The notes beneath the pieces are model-generated. The model was not told where the DNA came from. It did no database searches and saw nothing but the letters and a program-made list of their open reading frames with translations. A stretch of 64,000 nucleotides of DNA. Source: Cyclina sinensis. Its lineage: Eukaryota > Mollusca > Bivalvia > Venerida > Veneridae. The stretch's first letter is position 1. Each line of letters begins with the position of its first letter. Shown here piece by piece: positions 13,153 through 34,661 of the stretch. The position numbers and the translations under genes are program-made. The stretch is from positions 28,188,304 through 28,252,303 of the forward strand of contig JAAONU010000004.1 in assembly GCA_012932295.1 (NCBI GenBank). The letters run 5' to 3'.

Positions 13153-13785
13153 TACTCTCTTGCTGGTTGTAATTTCTATTGATGTATTAGGTTCCTTTTC
13201 TTTTCTCTCCCTTTTATATTAAAAGTGCGTTTCATTTTGGCAATATTTCTAAATACCCGTGAGAATGTTTTGGCTAGAAATCTAATTTGTTATGAGAACC
13301 ATTCCTAAAGTGACGCAAAGTGAAATTTGGAAAACTGCAAATAAAATATTGTGGGTATTGAAAATACACTTGTTTTAATTTCTTCCAAAATAATATCAAA
13401 CTATAAAATAGATCGAACCTGGGTATTTAGCCAAATAGTTTTGGCTCCTGTTACACATGAAATACTCAGTGGTAAATTTGCAGAGTACCCCAACTAAACC
13501 TTGCAGGGCATATGAAATGTAAATAAGTGGTTGGATGTTTGAGCCATCTGATCTTGAAACATTTTTTTTCAAACCAAATAAACCAACATATTCAGCAGTT
13601 GATACACACCAGAAAATACAGTGGACACAGGCAATCATAACTGTACTTTTTGCAGGTTTCTCCCAAACCAGCAGGCTTTGTAACTTCATTATTGTTGGTT
13701 CCAATGGACTCAAGACTTCTTTGAAATACTCCTCAAAGTATGACAGTCTTTCGTCATTATCATTATTATCTTTAGGTCTTTCCAT
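131..13785 (-). CDS. RETREG3: Reticulophagy regulator (RETREG/FAM134 family), 5' part, seven coding exons
   Basis: ER-phagy receptor family: a reticulon-like domain curves ER membrane and a C-terminal LC3-interacting motif recruits autophagosomes. Minus-strand coding exons, each with AG/GT borders and matching phase: 13785-13610 (ATG at 13785), 3914-3808, 3334-3307, 2981-2855, 2581-2497, 1773-1642, 358-131. They encode 294 residues and the gene runs off the left edge, so the C-terminus and LIR are not seen. Family landmarks: LVWEKP (about 39-44), FWFF formed exactly across the first splice (58-61), WKKKIWPEI (about 85-93), HPRLLSVPEL (about 108-117), a second hydrophobic hairpin (about 147-185) ending in ILWP, and ARAITDSEDE in the acidic linker. 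Two hydrophobic hairpins (about 48-82 and 147-185) form the reticulon-homology domain. The first donor is the less usual GTGTGT; the 28-bp exon 3 is a microexon. The symbol is the closest vertebrate paralogue as recalled; an invertebrate gene may be co-orthologous to all three vertebrate RETREGs. Confidence 0.9.
643..1297 (+). repeat. Pearl-like non-autonomous element with three ~165-bp tandem units
   Basis: Lies in a RETREG intron. Starts ACAAGAGATGTTTGTG followed by a C run, contains three tandem units (landmark CCTAGA near 811, 978 and 1139), then a GACCGACAGACCGACC tract, and ends in a G run (GGGGGG near 1287). The C-run/G-run ends and the GACC tract are shared with the element at 5951. 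Short open frames inside are repeat units, not genes. Confidence 0.6.
2226..2478 (+). repeat. Short pearl-like element, same family as 16030-16862
   Basis: Starts ACAAGAGCTATCACTAAATG, has a run of C then an AGATACTGCC block resembling the start of the element at 16040 (both have GAGCT, then AAATGTGAT, then a C run, then ACTGCC/TCCGCC). Ends with a short GGACCGACC-type tract and GGCCCCCAG. Sits in a RETREG intron. Only one body unit is left. Confidence 0.45.
4119..5863 (+). mobile_element. Pearl/HINE-like element, family X copy 1, ten 145-bp units
   Basis: Starts ACAAGAGGGCCATGATGGCC (a GGGCCATNATGGCCC hairpin), then CGCTCACCTGAG. The body is a tandem array with landmark TGACCTA at 4331, 4476, 4623, 4768, 4913, 5058, 5203, 5348, 5493 and 5638, so the period is 145 bp almost without drift. 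Then comes a (GGAC)n tract and the end CAGGTGAGCTA. Ends lie between A and A as in the other copies. No coding capacity. Known relatives (pearl elements, now linked to Helentrons) are non-autonomous; assignment is by architecture, not by alignment. Confidence 0.75.
5769..5815. repeat. (GGAC)n microsatellite inside family X copy 1
   Basis: About eight GGAC tetranucleotides followed by imperfect GACGGAC units. It is the microsatellite that terminates the tandem body; the same kind of tract ends the copies at 7508 and 28538. Confidence 0.9.
5951..7405 (+). mobile_element. Pearl-like element, family Y copy with nine ~145-bp units rich in AGGTCA half-sites
   Basis: Starts ACAAGAAATGTTTGTAAAAC and a C run, ends with GGACCGACGGACCGACAGAC and a GGGGGG run. 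The body is a tandem array with landmark TGACCTTTGACC (or a one-base variant) near 6058, 6203, 6349, 6494, 6639, 6784, 6929, 7073 and 7217. No protein is encoded. It fills the gap between family X copies 1 and 2 in RETREG intron 1. Confidence 0.75.
7508..9263 (+). mobile_element. Pearl/HINE-like element, family X copy 2
   Basis: Same start (ACAAGAGGGCCATGATGGCC) and same end (CAGGTGAGCTA) as copy 1. Landmark TGACCTA near 7719, 7864, 8009, 8153, 8298, 8444 and 8588, again 144-146 bp apart. The right third (8690-9190) is a second body type with GGTAGAGGTC and GACAAGAAGATTTT blocks, and the GGAC tract is reduced to GACGGACGAACGCCGGAC. It is more diverged than copy 1. Confidence 0.75.
9264..9490 (+). 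repeat. Fragment of the family X right-hand body
   Basis: Repeats the block of copy 2 containing AAGTGACCCC, TTGGTGGAGGTCTT and GACAATGCTACA, without terminal sequences. Probably an older truncated copy. Confidence 0.4.
9988..10500 (-). pseudogene. Tc1 transposase remnant (DD34E)
   Basis: Catalytic-domain remnant of a Tc1 transposase, which cuts and rejoins element ends through a DDE triad. Minus strand: a SDESRF block (first Asp) near 10490, then VMVWGCIS, FMDDKARPH (second Asp) and SPDLNPLEHIWD (Glu). There are 34 residues between the second Asp and the Glu, the Tc1 spacing. The frame from the SDESRF block meets in-frame stops and a frameshift before VMVWGCIS at 10371, so no intact protein can be made. 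The N-terminal DNA-binding domain is not recognisable because of the internal insertion. Confidence 0.85.
10840..11170. repeat. 190-bp duplicated block bracketed by a 71-bp direct repeat
   Basis: Positions 10840-10910 and 11100-11170 are identical (71 bp, starting AAAAAAGCACGGG and ending GTATCTATGC). Between them, 10911-11100 is nearly identical to 11752-11942 in the neighbouring inverted-repeat element. Copy and source are about 840 bp apart in the same orientation. The main difference is GGCAAATATG against TACTAAATATG after the A run. Confidence 0.9.
11485..12462. mobile_element. MITE-like element with compound inverted repeats (about 980 bp)
   Basis: Left end around 11492-11575 contains CACCTCCTGGACGTTT, GGTCTTTTC and GCCCTGGTCTTTTCGGC. 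The right end around 12399-12455 is its inverse, with GCCGAAAAGACCAGGG and AAACGTCCAGGAGGTG. The interior is very AT-rich and non-coding. It carries the source of the 190-bp block copied into the Tc1 element. End positions are approximate because the outermost bases are diverged and no clear target duplication is seen. Confidence 0.65.
13115..13145. repeat. (CT)n microsatellite
   Basis: About fifteen uninterrupted CT units in RETREG intron 1, roughly 460 bp downstream (in transcription sense) of the first coding exon. Confidence 0.95.
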
Positions 13786-14129
13786 TTTGACAATTATGTC
13801 AACTTTTCAAGTCCTTGCTTAGTGGTGTACAATAACACTCTAAAACTGACATCCACCGAAGGGATCAGTCAAGAAATTCAGAACACGAAAACTAAAATGT
13901 GTATTTTCGTTTATAATATGCAGAGCTGTTATTTATTTCATTCACTAAAGTGTATTTTACACTATCTATTTATCGGGCTTTTATTTTTTCAGATTTGTTG
14001 ACATTTTGCGCAGTGTCTTGACTGGTTTATATTATATGGCTATGATATACATTTGTCAGAAATTATCATTGTCATCTCAATCAGTTTCGATGGATAACTA
14101 TCCATCCACTCACTCACATGATCACTCGT

Positions 14130-14164
14130 CTTTCTTTCTTTTATCTTTCTTTCTTTCTTTCTTT
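14130..14164. repeat. (CTTT)n microsatellite
   Basis: CTTT tetranucleotides with one TTAT interruption, upstream of RETREG exon 1. Confidence 0.9.
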
Positions 14165-14379
14165 CATGTATTCATTCAATGATTTTAACTTAAAGCAAAC
14201 GGTTGCATTGAATTTTTAAGACTAGATGGTGTCCTCTCCTGTGAGAGCCGGTTCAAGAGAAGAGTGTCGCAAATAGCGAATCTGTTTGCAATTTTTAACA
14301 GAGCTTTGGTATCCGTCGGATCCTTTGAACCATCGGAGCCTGAATCGTGATATTCATGCTTTTTGGTTTTTTTATTCAA

Positions 14380-14950
14380 ACTTATGTTAGGCTCCAGTTA
14401 GAATACCGTTCCACGGTTTGGCATCGTTGGCAAAAATATCTGGTTTACAAAATAGAACAAGTTCAAAGGTCAGCTGCCACATATGCATATATAATGACTA
14501 CAATTACACCAGTAGTGTATCTAAGATGTTACAAGATTTTAATTGGCAAACCATAGAGCAGAGATGCAACATCAGCTCTGTTACTGTCCTTTATAAAATC
14601 CAAAACAATCTTGTGAGGGATGACCATCACCATCTGACACCACCAGAAACCTGAACTACCTGATACCATACTCGTATTCATTTTTTTCAAGATATTCGTC
14701 TGTGGAATGGTCTACCTGTATCCTTACAAGCTAGTCCCAGTTTAGACCTTTTTACCGCATCCTTTCTACCAGTTCTAAGCCAGTATTGTTTTTATCTTTT
14801 TATCTCAGTGTTGTAGTTTTTCTTTTAACTTGCTTTTATCTATTAAATTGAACCTATTATATTTGTTTTAACAGCTATTAACAGACATCGCGCCTGCTTA
14901 GTGTGATTGTTGAACGATCTTGAAGCAGTAAAATGTAGATGTAGATGTGA
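14380..14950 (+). pseudogene. 5'-truncated LINE fragment (jockey/CR1-type RT C-terminus), copy C
   Basis: Plus-strand remnant of the region after the reverse-transcriptase core: an EYRSTVWH block, QRSAATYAY, a WQTIEQRCNISS block and LYKIQNNLV, in shifting frames. The same blocks occur on the minus strand at 39971-40300 (WPTLESRRLQCS, LYKIQYNLV) and partly at 19976-20197, so the three are one family. It ends in a short GTAGATGTAGATGT tail. Not functional. Confidence 0.7.
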
Positions 14951-16029
14951 CGTTTATGTTTTTCGTGTGGAGTTTGCCTCATATATTTACCATGGAAGGT
15001 GACTTTTAGATGGGATCGGTGGATGTGGTAAAACTGAGTTGAAAGAAGTAGACGTTCTTGCCATGTGTTTGTACCAAATCAATATAAATGATGCTGTTAA
15101 CCGGAACGAATATTCGTTATTTGTTGTTGAGGTGAATTCGATTAAATTAATTTCCAATGTGGCAGTTGAAATGAGAAATAAAATAATGATTTGCAACAAA
15201 AAGGAGTATCAATAAAGCCCTAAAATTATTTCAAATACTTAAGAGTGCTAATAGTAATAGAAGACACTTACGAGTATTGCTGCTATTAACCTGCAGCGCC
15301 TAGCTGTGACTAACGGGAAAGATGGGATGAAGTGACCCCTGCATGTCAACAGGTTATATGTTAAGCACGTGTATCAATGCTAATCAGTTATTAATGCGTC
15401 TTTTAATATGACGTATTGTAGGATTAAGGACTGAGGTATTTTTGTTGGCTGAACGTGATTATCGGACATATCCTTTTTGAAAGTCTTACCTTGATCAGTT
15501 TTGATTTGGGTATTGGTTGACATGATCTCAGAACCGTATTCTAGCTAGGACGATAAATAGCTTTCAGACTTTAACTTTGTATTTCCGCGATGCCTAAGTT
15601 GTTTTTCTTTGTTGCACTATCTTTATAGACACCCAATTACAAATAGTTTGATATATCCATATTATATTAAGCAGTGGTTGCCGATTTATCATGACGTAGT
15701 TAATGGATGATTCTTTCTAGTGACAAGGATTGGTGTTTGGATGTGTTAAGTTCCAAATCTCACATTTATCTAGGATCTTGATACCATTTTCGAGTGTCAT
15801 TTGCAAAGAAACGCACGTTTTAAATAATGTTGCGTAATAATCTTTTATATTTGCAAAAAACTGACATGGGTCTAGCGATAGAGAGAATGGAACAGGTATC
15901 GCTCCAGGGTCTGTTTCATTTATGACATCTTGCTGGAGTCGGTTGTTTCTACTCTCGGGTTTGCCATCATACTCTTATGCATTTCCACAAGGACTTTCTG
16001 ATAATAACGCTTATCAAAGCATAATCTCA
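14951..16029. other. Intergenic, nothing recognised
   Basis: AT-rich sequence without an open frame showing family motifs, structural RNA signals or clear repeats. It lies between the divergent RETREG and gamma-tubulin genes and could hold upstream regulatory DNA, but none can be identified by eye. Confidence 0.5.
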
Positions 16030-16862
16030 GTCAGAAAGAACTGGAGCTAGAAGTAAATGTGATTAATATCCCCGCAATTCCGCCTTGTCAGAGGAAAAGA
16101 GGAAATATAGACAGCGACACACACATCCACACTTATGGTGATCTTGCACACCAAGTTTCAAATCGATAGTCTTGGAGATATGGAAGTTGTTCGCGTCACA
16201 GGATTTTGCGAAAACGGGTCGTAAAACTGCATTTTGTGCAGTTGCATGCATGAAAATATGTCACGGATATCTACACTCACTGGTAATCATGCACACCAAT
16301 TTCATATTGATAGTCATACAAATGTGGAAGTGGTTTGGGTCACAAGATTTTGCTATGACAAGCCGTAAAACCGCAGAGCGGGCTAAAACATGCATGAAAA
16401 TGCGTCACACACATCCACACTTACTGACGAACGTGCAAGAACACCAAGTTTCAAATTTATAGTCATAAAAATGCGGATATAGTTCCCGTCACAAAATTTT
16501 GCTATGACGGGCTGTAAAATTACAGTGTGCATTGGCGCGCACGAAATATATGTCGAGCAAATATACACTTATTGATGAACAAGCACACCATGTTTCAAAC
16601 TGATAGTCGTAGAAATGTGAATGTAGTTCGCGTCAAAGATGCTATGACGGGCTATTAATCCGCACAGCGCGCAAGAAAAATGTGTTATGCACATTTATTC
16701 TTATTGGTGAACATGCACACTAAGTTTCAAATTAATAGTCATAAAAATGTGGAAGTAGTTCGCATCAAGAGCTTTCTGCAAAGGACTGGCCGACCGTCCG
16801 ACAAACCGACCGACCTTAATATGACTCCTCTAAACCCCCGCATCCAAAGTTTGGGGGTGTAA
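16030..16862 (+). mobile_element. Pearl-like element, family W, five ~145-bp units
   Basis: Begins GAGCTAGAAGTAAATGTGAT with a TCCCCGC run and ends CCGACCGTCCGACAAACCGA, then a CCCCCGC ... GGGGGTGTAA hairpin. Body units carry CACCAAGTTTCAAAT-type landmarks near 16149, 16294, 16442, 16586 and 16718: spacing 145, 148, 144, then 132. No coding capacity. Confidence 0.65.
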
Positions 16863-18212
16863 TAATATTTATTAACTGTTTATCATTATTAAAATGGCAA
16901 TAATGTCATTTACTGAAATGGCTTACTAGATGAATGACAATGGCTGTTTTTAGGATTTGAAATTATCATTTTTATTTGATTGCTTAAAACTAATACTTGA
17001 TTTGTTTTATGTATCATCATTCATTCATTGTTTCATTCAGTTCCTTAGCATTGTCAGTCGTTTGGGTACAGTTGATAAGTTTGAGATAGTTTGAGATAGT
17101 TTTAATTGCCTTTCATGTCGGCGAAGCTTAGATTAGTACCCTCATTGATGCTGAGATCCCACTCTTTCTGTGGTCTACCTGTTTTGTCCGTTCAATTGCT
17201 CCTTGCATTAAGTTTTGTCACGCCAGAGAAATGTGAGATATGACTGTACAACTTAAGTTTCAATTATTTATTATTATCTTATTTCTTTTTTTTATTTTCT
17301 TTGTTTATTTATATTTATCTATTATATGGTAGGAAGACTTTGTATTATTGTTTGCGTATTTGCTCATGTGTGACGTAGTTCATTTTTGAGAGGTCCAGCA
17401 GCTGGCGACAGCATCCCATTTCCGAATATCTGGATTATTTTCGAGTACTATACTGAGTTCCAAGTCTCAAAAGCATATAGGCTAAAAAGCGCAACAGTCA
17501 CATTTAATATTATAAACTACAATCTGATTAAAATCGTCTCCTGAAAAGCGCTGCGCTTTATCTGAATTAAGTGAGATTGTTTAAACTATATTAAGATGTG
17601 TGAATATAAAGTATATATATATCAGACAATATACATTTTATTCGATAAAATTGCTAATACACTCGATAATCTAATCAAGTTCGGCAGTTGCACATGACTG
17701 ACGCGTGAACAATCAGTGAAAATGAGAAACAAAATACAACGGGACTACAGAGTTCCATTACAACGTGATAACTCACCGTTTATTTGATGTGAAATACTTT
17801 TTCAACAGCTATATACTCAATACTTTCAATATCACATATTTTAGGTGTGGAATAAACAAAATATTTATTTTATCAGAATAGTTAAGACAACGAGGCATTA
17901 ATTATGAAAAGTTTTTAAGTGGCGTGAAGTTTGACTTTACGACAACATCAAGGAGGTAAATACAGAGCAAGTAATCATTTCTATCAGCACTGAAATATCG
18001 TTTTGAATACATATCACTCTATCAAGTCTGTTTTGTAATACTATTTCACTAAAGGTTAGCGCCGTAAAGGGTCGTAATAAGCGCCGTATAGTGAATCCCA
18101 TTAAACGCTTAAGTTTTCTTGTACATTTATTAAATCCAACTTCTAAATATTTGCAAAGGTAATCAATATTATTATTTCGTCATAAGTTTACTCATTATAA
18201 CCACTGGTTGAC
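16863..18212. other. Intergenic, nothing recognised
   Basis: AT-rich, short ORFs only, one AGTTTGAGAT dinucleate repeat near 17080. No gene, RNA or mobile element could be supported. Confidence 0.5.
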
Positions 18213-19278
18213 AGACGTTTCACCCCCAAGACTTTTCCTCCCAAGACATTTCCTCCCAAGACATTTCACCCCCATTTTGGGGGTGAAATGTCTATACTTT
18301 TTAAGTCTTTTCACCCCCGATACATATTCATTATCATGTTTCAGATTGATAATTACATATCAGAAACATATTTGATAAATATCCACAATCAAGTAAAAGA
18401 TTTTTTTATCATAATTTGAGGTAAAAACTCTGAAAAATTAGTGAAATATAATGTGTATTAAATATGAAAAGGATCATCAATTACGTTAAATACATGTTTT
18501 TTTTTATATAAATATATTTAATTAAAATATGTATATAATATGTTTTATTTTATGAAATATATATATTCAACAGATGATTTATATTAAATTTAGTAAATTT
18601 TGATCTGATTTTAAAAAAACATCACCAATGAAATGATTTGTCATTAATACAATCCTGTTTGTTTTCAGTTGTATGAATTATTTTAATCCCTTTGATGATG
18701 GTCTCTTTGAAAATTTTTTTGATTAACACCTCACAGAGGGTGCTGCCTCCATATTAAAAGGTGACAACATAAACAATGAAAAAACTGTCATTATTTTAAT
18801 CATGATTATTAATGGATGGATTATGAATTATATTAATTCTGCTGATGTTTTATTTTCAAGAACTGATATTGAAGAAATTTTGAAATAACTGCCTGATTGA
18901 TTTTTAATTATACCCCTGTTTAATCAGCACCTCATCCTGAAATGTGTGAAGAATTTGTATACTGCCAATCATGGGCAATATACAATCCTAACAATGCATG
19001 GTTCTTAAAGGTGTGAACTGTAAAAAGGTGTTGATAATGTGATTAATCCAGTCATTCAAAAGCCATTATCTCTTAAAAATTATGAAAATAATCTTCTTAA
19101 CTCAATTAACTTTAAAAATAAACAAGAAAATATAATTAAAATTCACCATCTGTGTACTTTTTACATTTTGGGGGTGAAATGTCTTGTACATTAAAAAACT
19201 GGGAGGGAAAAGTCTTGGGAGGAAAAGTCTTGGGGGTGAAATGTCTTGGTGAGGAAAAGTCTTGGGGGTGAAACGTCT
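18213..19278. mobile_element. MITE-like element with perfect 28-bp terminal inverted repeats (1,066 bp)
   Basis: 18213-18240 (AGACGTTTCACCCCCAAGAC and on) is the exact inverse of 19251-19278. Inside each end the same modules (AAGACTTTTCCTCC, AAGACATTTCACCCCC) recur, giving compound ends about 80-120 bp long. The left end has a perfect 16-bp-arm hairpin at 18259-18293 with a TTT loop. The interior is highly AT-rich and non-coding. The ends resemble the modular ends of the element at 11485. Confidence 0.8.
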
Positions 19279-19487
19279 GGAAACCCAACCGCGGAATGGA
19301 GTTATATCCTTGCTTTTGGGATGGTCAAATAAAGGCACTGAAGATGATAACGATAAAAAATAATCATTTCGTTTCCTTTAAAAGTTTTGTAAGGACCAGT
19401 CTGCTAAAATGGTTGCCGCGGAAGTTTGATCAAGTTTTATCTGATATTTTTAGAGTAGTTCGACTAAATAAGTCCTTTCAATCCACA
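19279..19487 (+). promoter_or_regulatory. Presumed gamma-tubulin promoter and 5' UTR
   Basis: Only 209 bp separate the inverted-repeat element from the gamma-tubulin ATG, so the core promoter and leader must lie here or use element sequence, unless an upstream noncoding exon exists. A GGTTGCCGCGGAAG segment at about 19410 is the only GC-rich patch. No TATA box is evident. The transcription start cannot be fixed from sequence. Confidence 0.4.
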
Positions 19488-31704
<12,217 letters not shown>

Positions 31705-33158
31705 AAAAAGAACCCTGAGAGGACAGCAATACCTTACTTTTATTGGTCACATGGAAGAGTTTTGACTGGAAAATAGCAGCAAAAAGTAAAGAATAGCATC
31801 TTTCAAAAGTGCTTGTTACGAAAATAGTGCAATTTGACATCATGAAAGCACAGATCTAACTGAAATATATTTGTCAAGTTGATTAAGATCTGTTGCTTCA
31901 GTTTGCATGTTAATATGCATGTGCATACTTTTTGTGTGAATGAAATAGATCTGATAATACATGTACTACAGTATTGTATAGAGCTTTTCTGTCACCAGCC
32001 TTACTGGTTTCTGATTGGCTAGAAATATGCTATTTTTCTAAATTGACCAATCAGCAGCTGGGTCGGAGACAGGTTAGAGAAAATAAAATCTCAAAGAGAC
32101 TTGCTTTGATTTTTTGTCATAGATGAACTTAGATAAGCATTTTATATATATGATCTAATGCAAGACTAAGATATATCAATTCACTTGGTTTTGAACTAAA
32201 ACAAGGAACCAGGTTACATTCATCAAAGCCATGTTAGAAAATGTAGTATGGGATTTTGTATATTTTCATTTGTGTGAGACAAGCTATAATTTTCATATTT
32301 ATTTGAATCCCTTATTTGACAAATCATTGAAAATATAGAAGCTGTTGTAATTATTTTCCCCTTTTCAAATGTGCTAGTATTGTCAAAATGTATAATAGTA
32401 AATCCTGAGATGATAGAGAAAATGTTTTGTTTTCCCTTGTATTTTGTTTTGCTTTGAACCTTATAACCCTCTACATGTATATGGGAAGGGCAAATGCACT
32501 ATGAAAACAGAGTTTATTATTGTAATTTAAGGTTTGATCTGATGTTTAGATCAACATCTTCTTGGTGTTAGTTCATGTCAACTTAAACCTTGGGCAACAA
32601 GTATTTCAAGCTTTTATGAAAGAATAAATAGAATGTTTTCTAGTGCTTAAAATAGTTTACAGAAATTTAGCAAGAATGGTTCAATATCTGTTCAGATATA
32701 GGCTCCGGTTTCTGGAAAATAAGTATTTACTCAGCTGTGTTTGTTACTTAAAGAGCAAATAATATGTATTCTTTTCACACATGAATTACAACTTCTTTCT
32801 ATACTTTTGCTTAGGTGGTTTTAAATTTCAGCAGAATTAAAGATACAAAAATGAGTACGAGCAATTTCAAGCAGTTTAAGCAGAAAGACGTATTTCAGTA
32901 AAAGCTAAACACTCGAGTAGAAACTTACTATTTCTCACCATAACTCAATGTCTTCTGAAGAAATTGATAAGCTTTCTTTTGAAGAATGCATTAATCAGCT
33001 GATTTTAATTGACAGTCTTTAACCAGTTCAACTGATAAAGTGTTAAAATCAGTTCATAATTGAGTTTTTACTTGGTATTTCCAAGAAACTGGGGCCAGGT
33101 TTTTTTTTTTTGATGTCAGTCATTGTAGTGAGAAATGTTATGTAATGATTTGAATAAA
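31705..33158 (+). other. Gamma-tubulin 3' UTR with candidate poly(A) signals
   Basis: Sequence after the stop is AT-rich and unremarkable. AATAAA occurs near 32624 and again at 33153-33158; either could end the transcript. Past 33160 a family X relic begins, so the later signal is a reasonable outer limit. No other gene is seen here. Confidence 0.45.
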
Positions 33159-33336
33159 TTGAAGGAAGAGTTGATGATGTATTTTCTGTTTATATATAAC
33201 TTAAGATACTCTTCAGCTTAAAATTATGAGTACGAGTCATTAAAGTACATGAAAGTCTAAATTTTCATTTTGAAACCTCTTTCAGTTGTTAGTCTGAACC
33301 ATACACACAGAGTTTAAAGATAAATACATTTTTTAG

Positions 33337-34137
33337 ATCACCTCGAGCTGTGCTCAGGGTGAGCTTTTAGGATCCTTGAATGTCCAGTGTCTTGTCTTCG
33401 GTCTTCCACAAACTAGATCAGAATGATTGGCTCGGTAAGATCTTGGACAAGTTAGAATATGGGTCATGTTGAACTGAAAAGGTCACAAGGCGAAATCAAA
33501 GGAAAACATTGTTAACAGTCTAGAGGCCACAGTTTCTGCTCAAATGACATAAAAACTTGTCAGAAAAATTAGGTCAAATGGTCAAAACATAGAAAAGATT
33601 TTCTTTTCAATTGTTAAGAAAATTTGTCAGAATGTTTGTCTGCATGATTTCTAGTTTGAGTTACAATATGGGTCATTTTGGGTTAAAATCAGGTCACAAG
33701 GTCAAAACAGAAAAACCTTGTTAACATAGGGCTACATTTTCTTTCCAAATAGCATGAAAACATGTCTTGATGATATCTAGATCAAGTTTGGATGTAGGTC
33801 ATTGTGGGCCAAAAACTACATCACAGGGTCAAAACATAGAAATCCTTGTTTACACTAGAGGCTACATTTTCTTTCCAAATGTCATGAATTTTTTTCAGTG
33901 TCTGTCATGATGATATCTAGTTCAAGTTTGAATGTCTTGGGTCAAAAACTAGGTCATTGGGTCAAAACACTGATTTACCTTGTTAACACTCTAGAAGCAA
34001 TTTTTTGTCAAAATGGCATGAAACTTGTATGATGGTTGGTCTTAATCTCTAGGCAAGGTACCCATCATGGGTTCCAGAGTTATGGCCCCTTAGCAATGGG
34101 ACCCAGGTGAGTGATTAAGGGCCATCATGGCTGTCTT
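33337..34137 (-). repeat. Old family X relic (copy 4)
   Basis: Keeps the family X end structure in inverse orientation: ATCACCTCGAGCTGTGCTCA and GTGAGCTTTTAGGATCCTTG at the left, GGTGAGTGATTAAGGGCCAT at the right. Internal units (GGTCAAAACATAGAAA, CTAGAGGCTACATTTTC) are strongly diverged. It fills most of the convergent gap between gamma-tubulin and RPL37A. Confidence 0.55.
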
Positions 34138-34623
34138 CTATTTTCCTTTACCAGCTTATTTTTGTAGAAACTTTTTTTGAATACATAAATAACTAGGAAT
34201 GTGTCCAAAGCACACAGATGCCCCACTAAATGACACTAGACACAAACTTGGTAAATCAACACTGTGGGCAAACATGTAAATATGGCATAAAACATTACAA
34301 AGCAAAGATATTATGTATTTACTTTTCTGACTATTGTTAGAAGACAGCATAAGCAAGGCTTTAAAATGTAACAAGTACTTAAACACAAGGTTTGCTAGCA
34401 GTAACCTATTTTAAACTTCAAAGTTCATTTTTACAACAATCTTGATAGAAAAGGCCTCATACAAAGTAATTTCTAAAGAATGTAATATCAGGACACCAGT
34501 GCATGTACTGAAAATTGCAGTTCCACACCCTTTGCAGTGGCATAAAATATCATTTAGCAATCAGTGCCAAAGTTTACAACCTGGTCTAAAAGTGAAGACA
34601 GAAAAACAGTTATGTACAGAAGT

Positions 34624-34629
34624 TTTAAT
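34624..34629 (-). terminator. Candidate RPL37A poly(A) signal (ATTAAA)
   Basis: ATTAAA on the minus strand, 33 nt after the stop codon. Ribosomal protein mRNAs usually have very short 3' UTRs, so this common variant signal fits; no AATAAA is seen nearby. Confidence 0.5.
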
Positions 34630-34661
34630 GCACCTAATATACAAAGAAAAATGAGAGTGAT

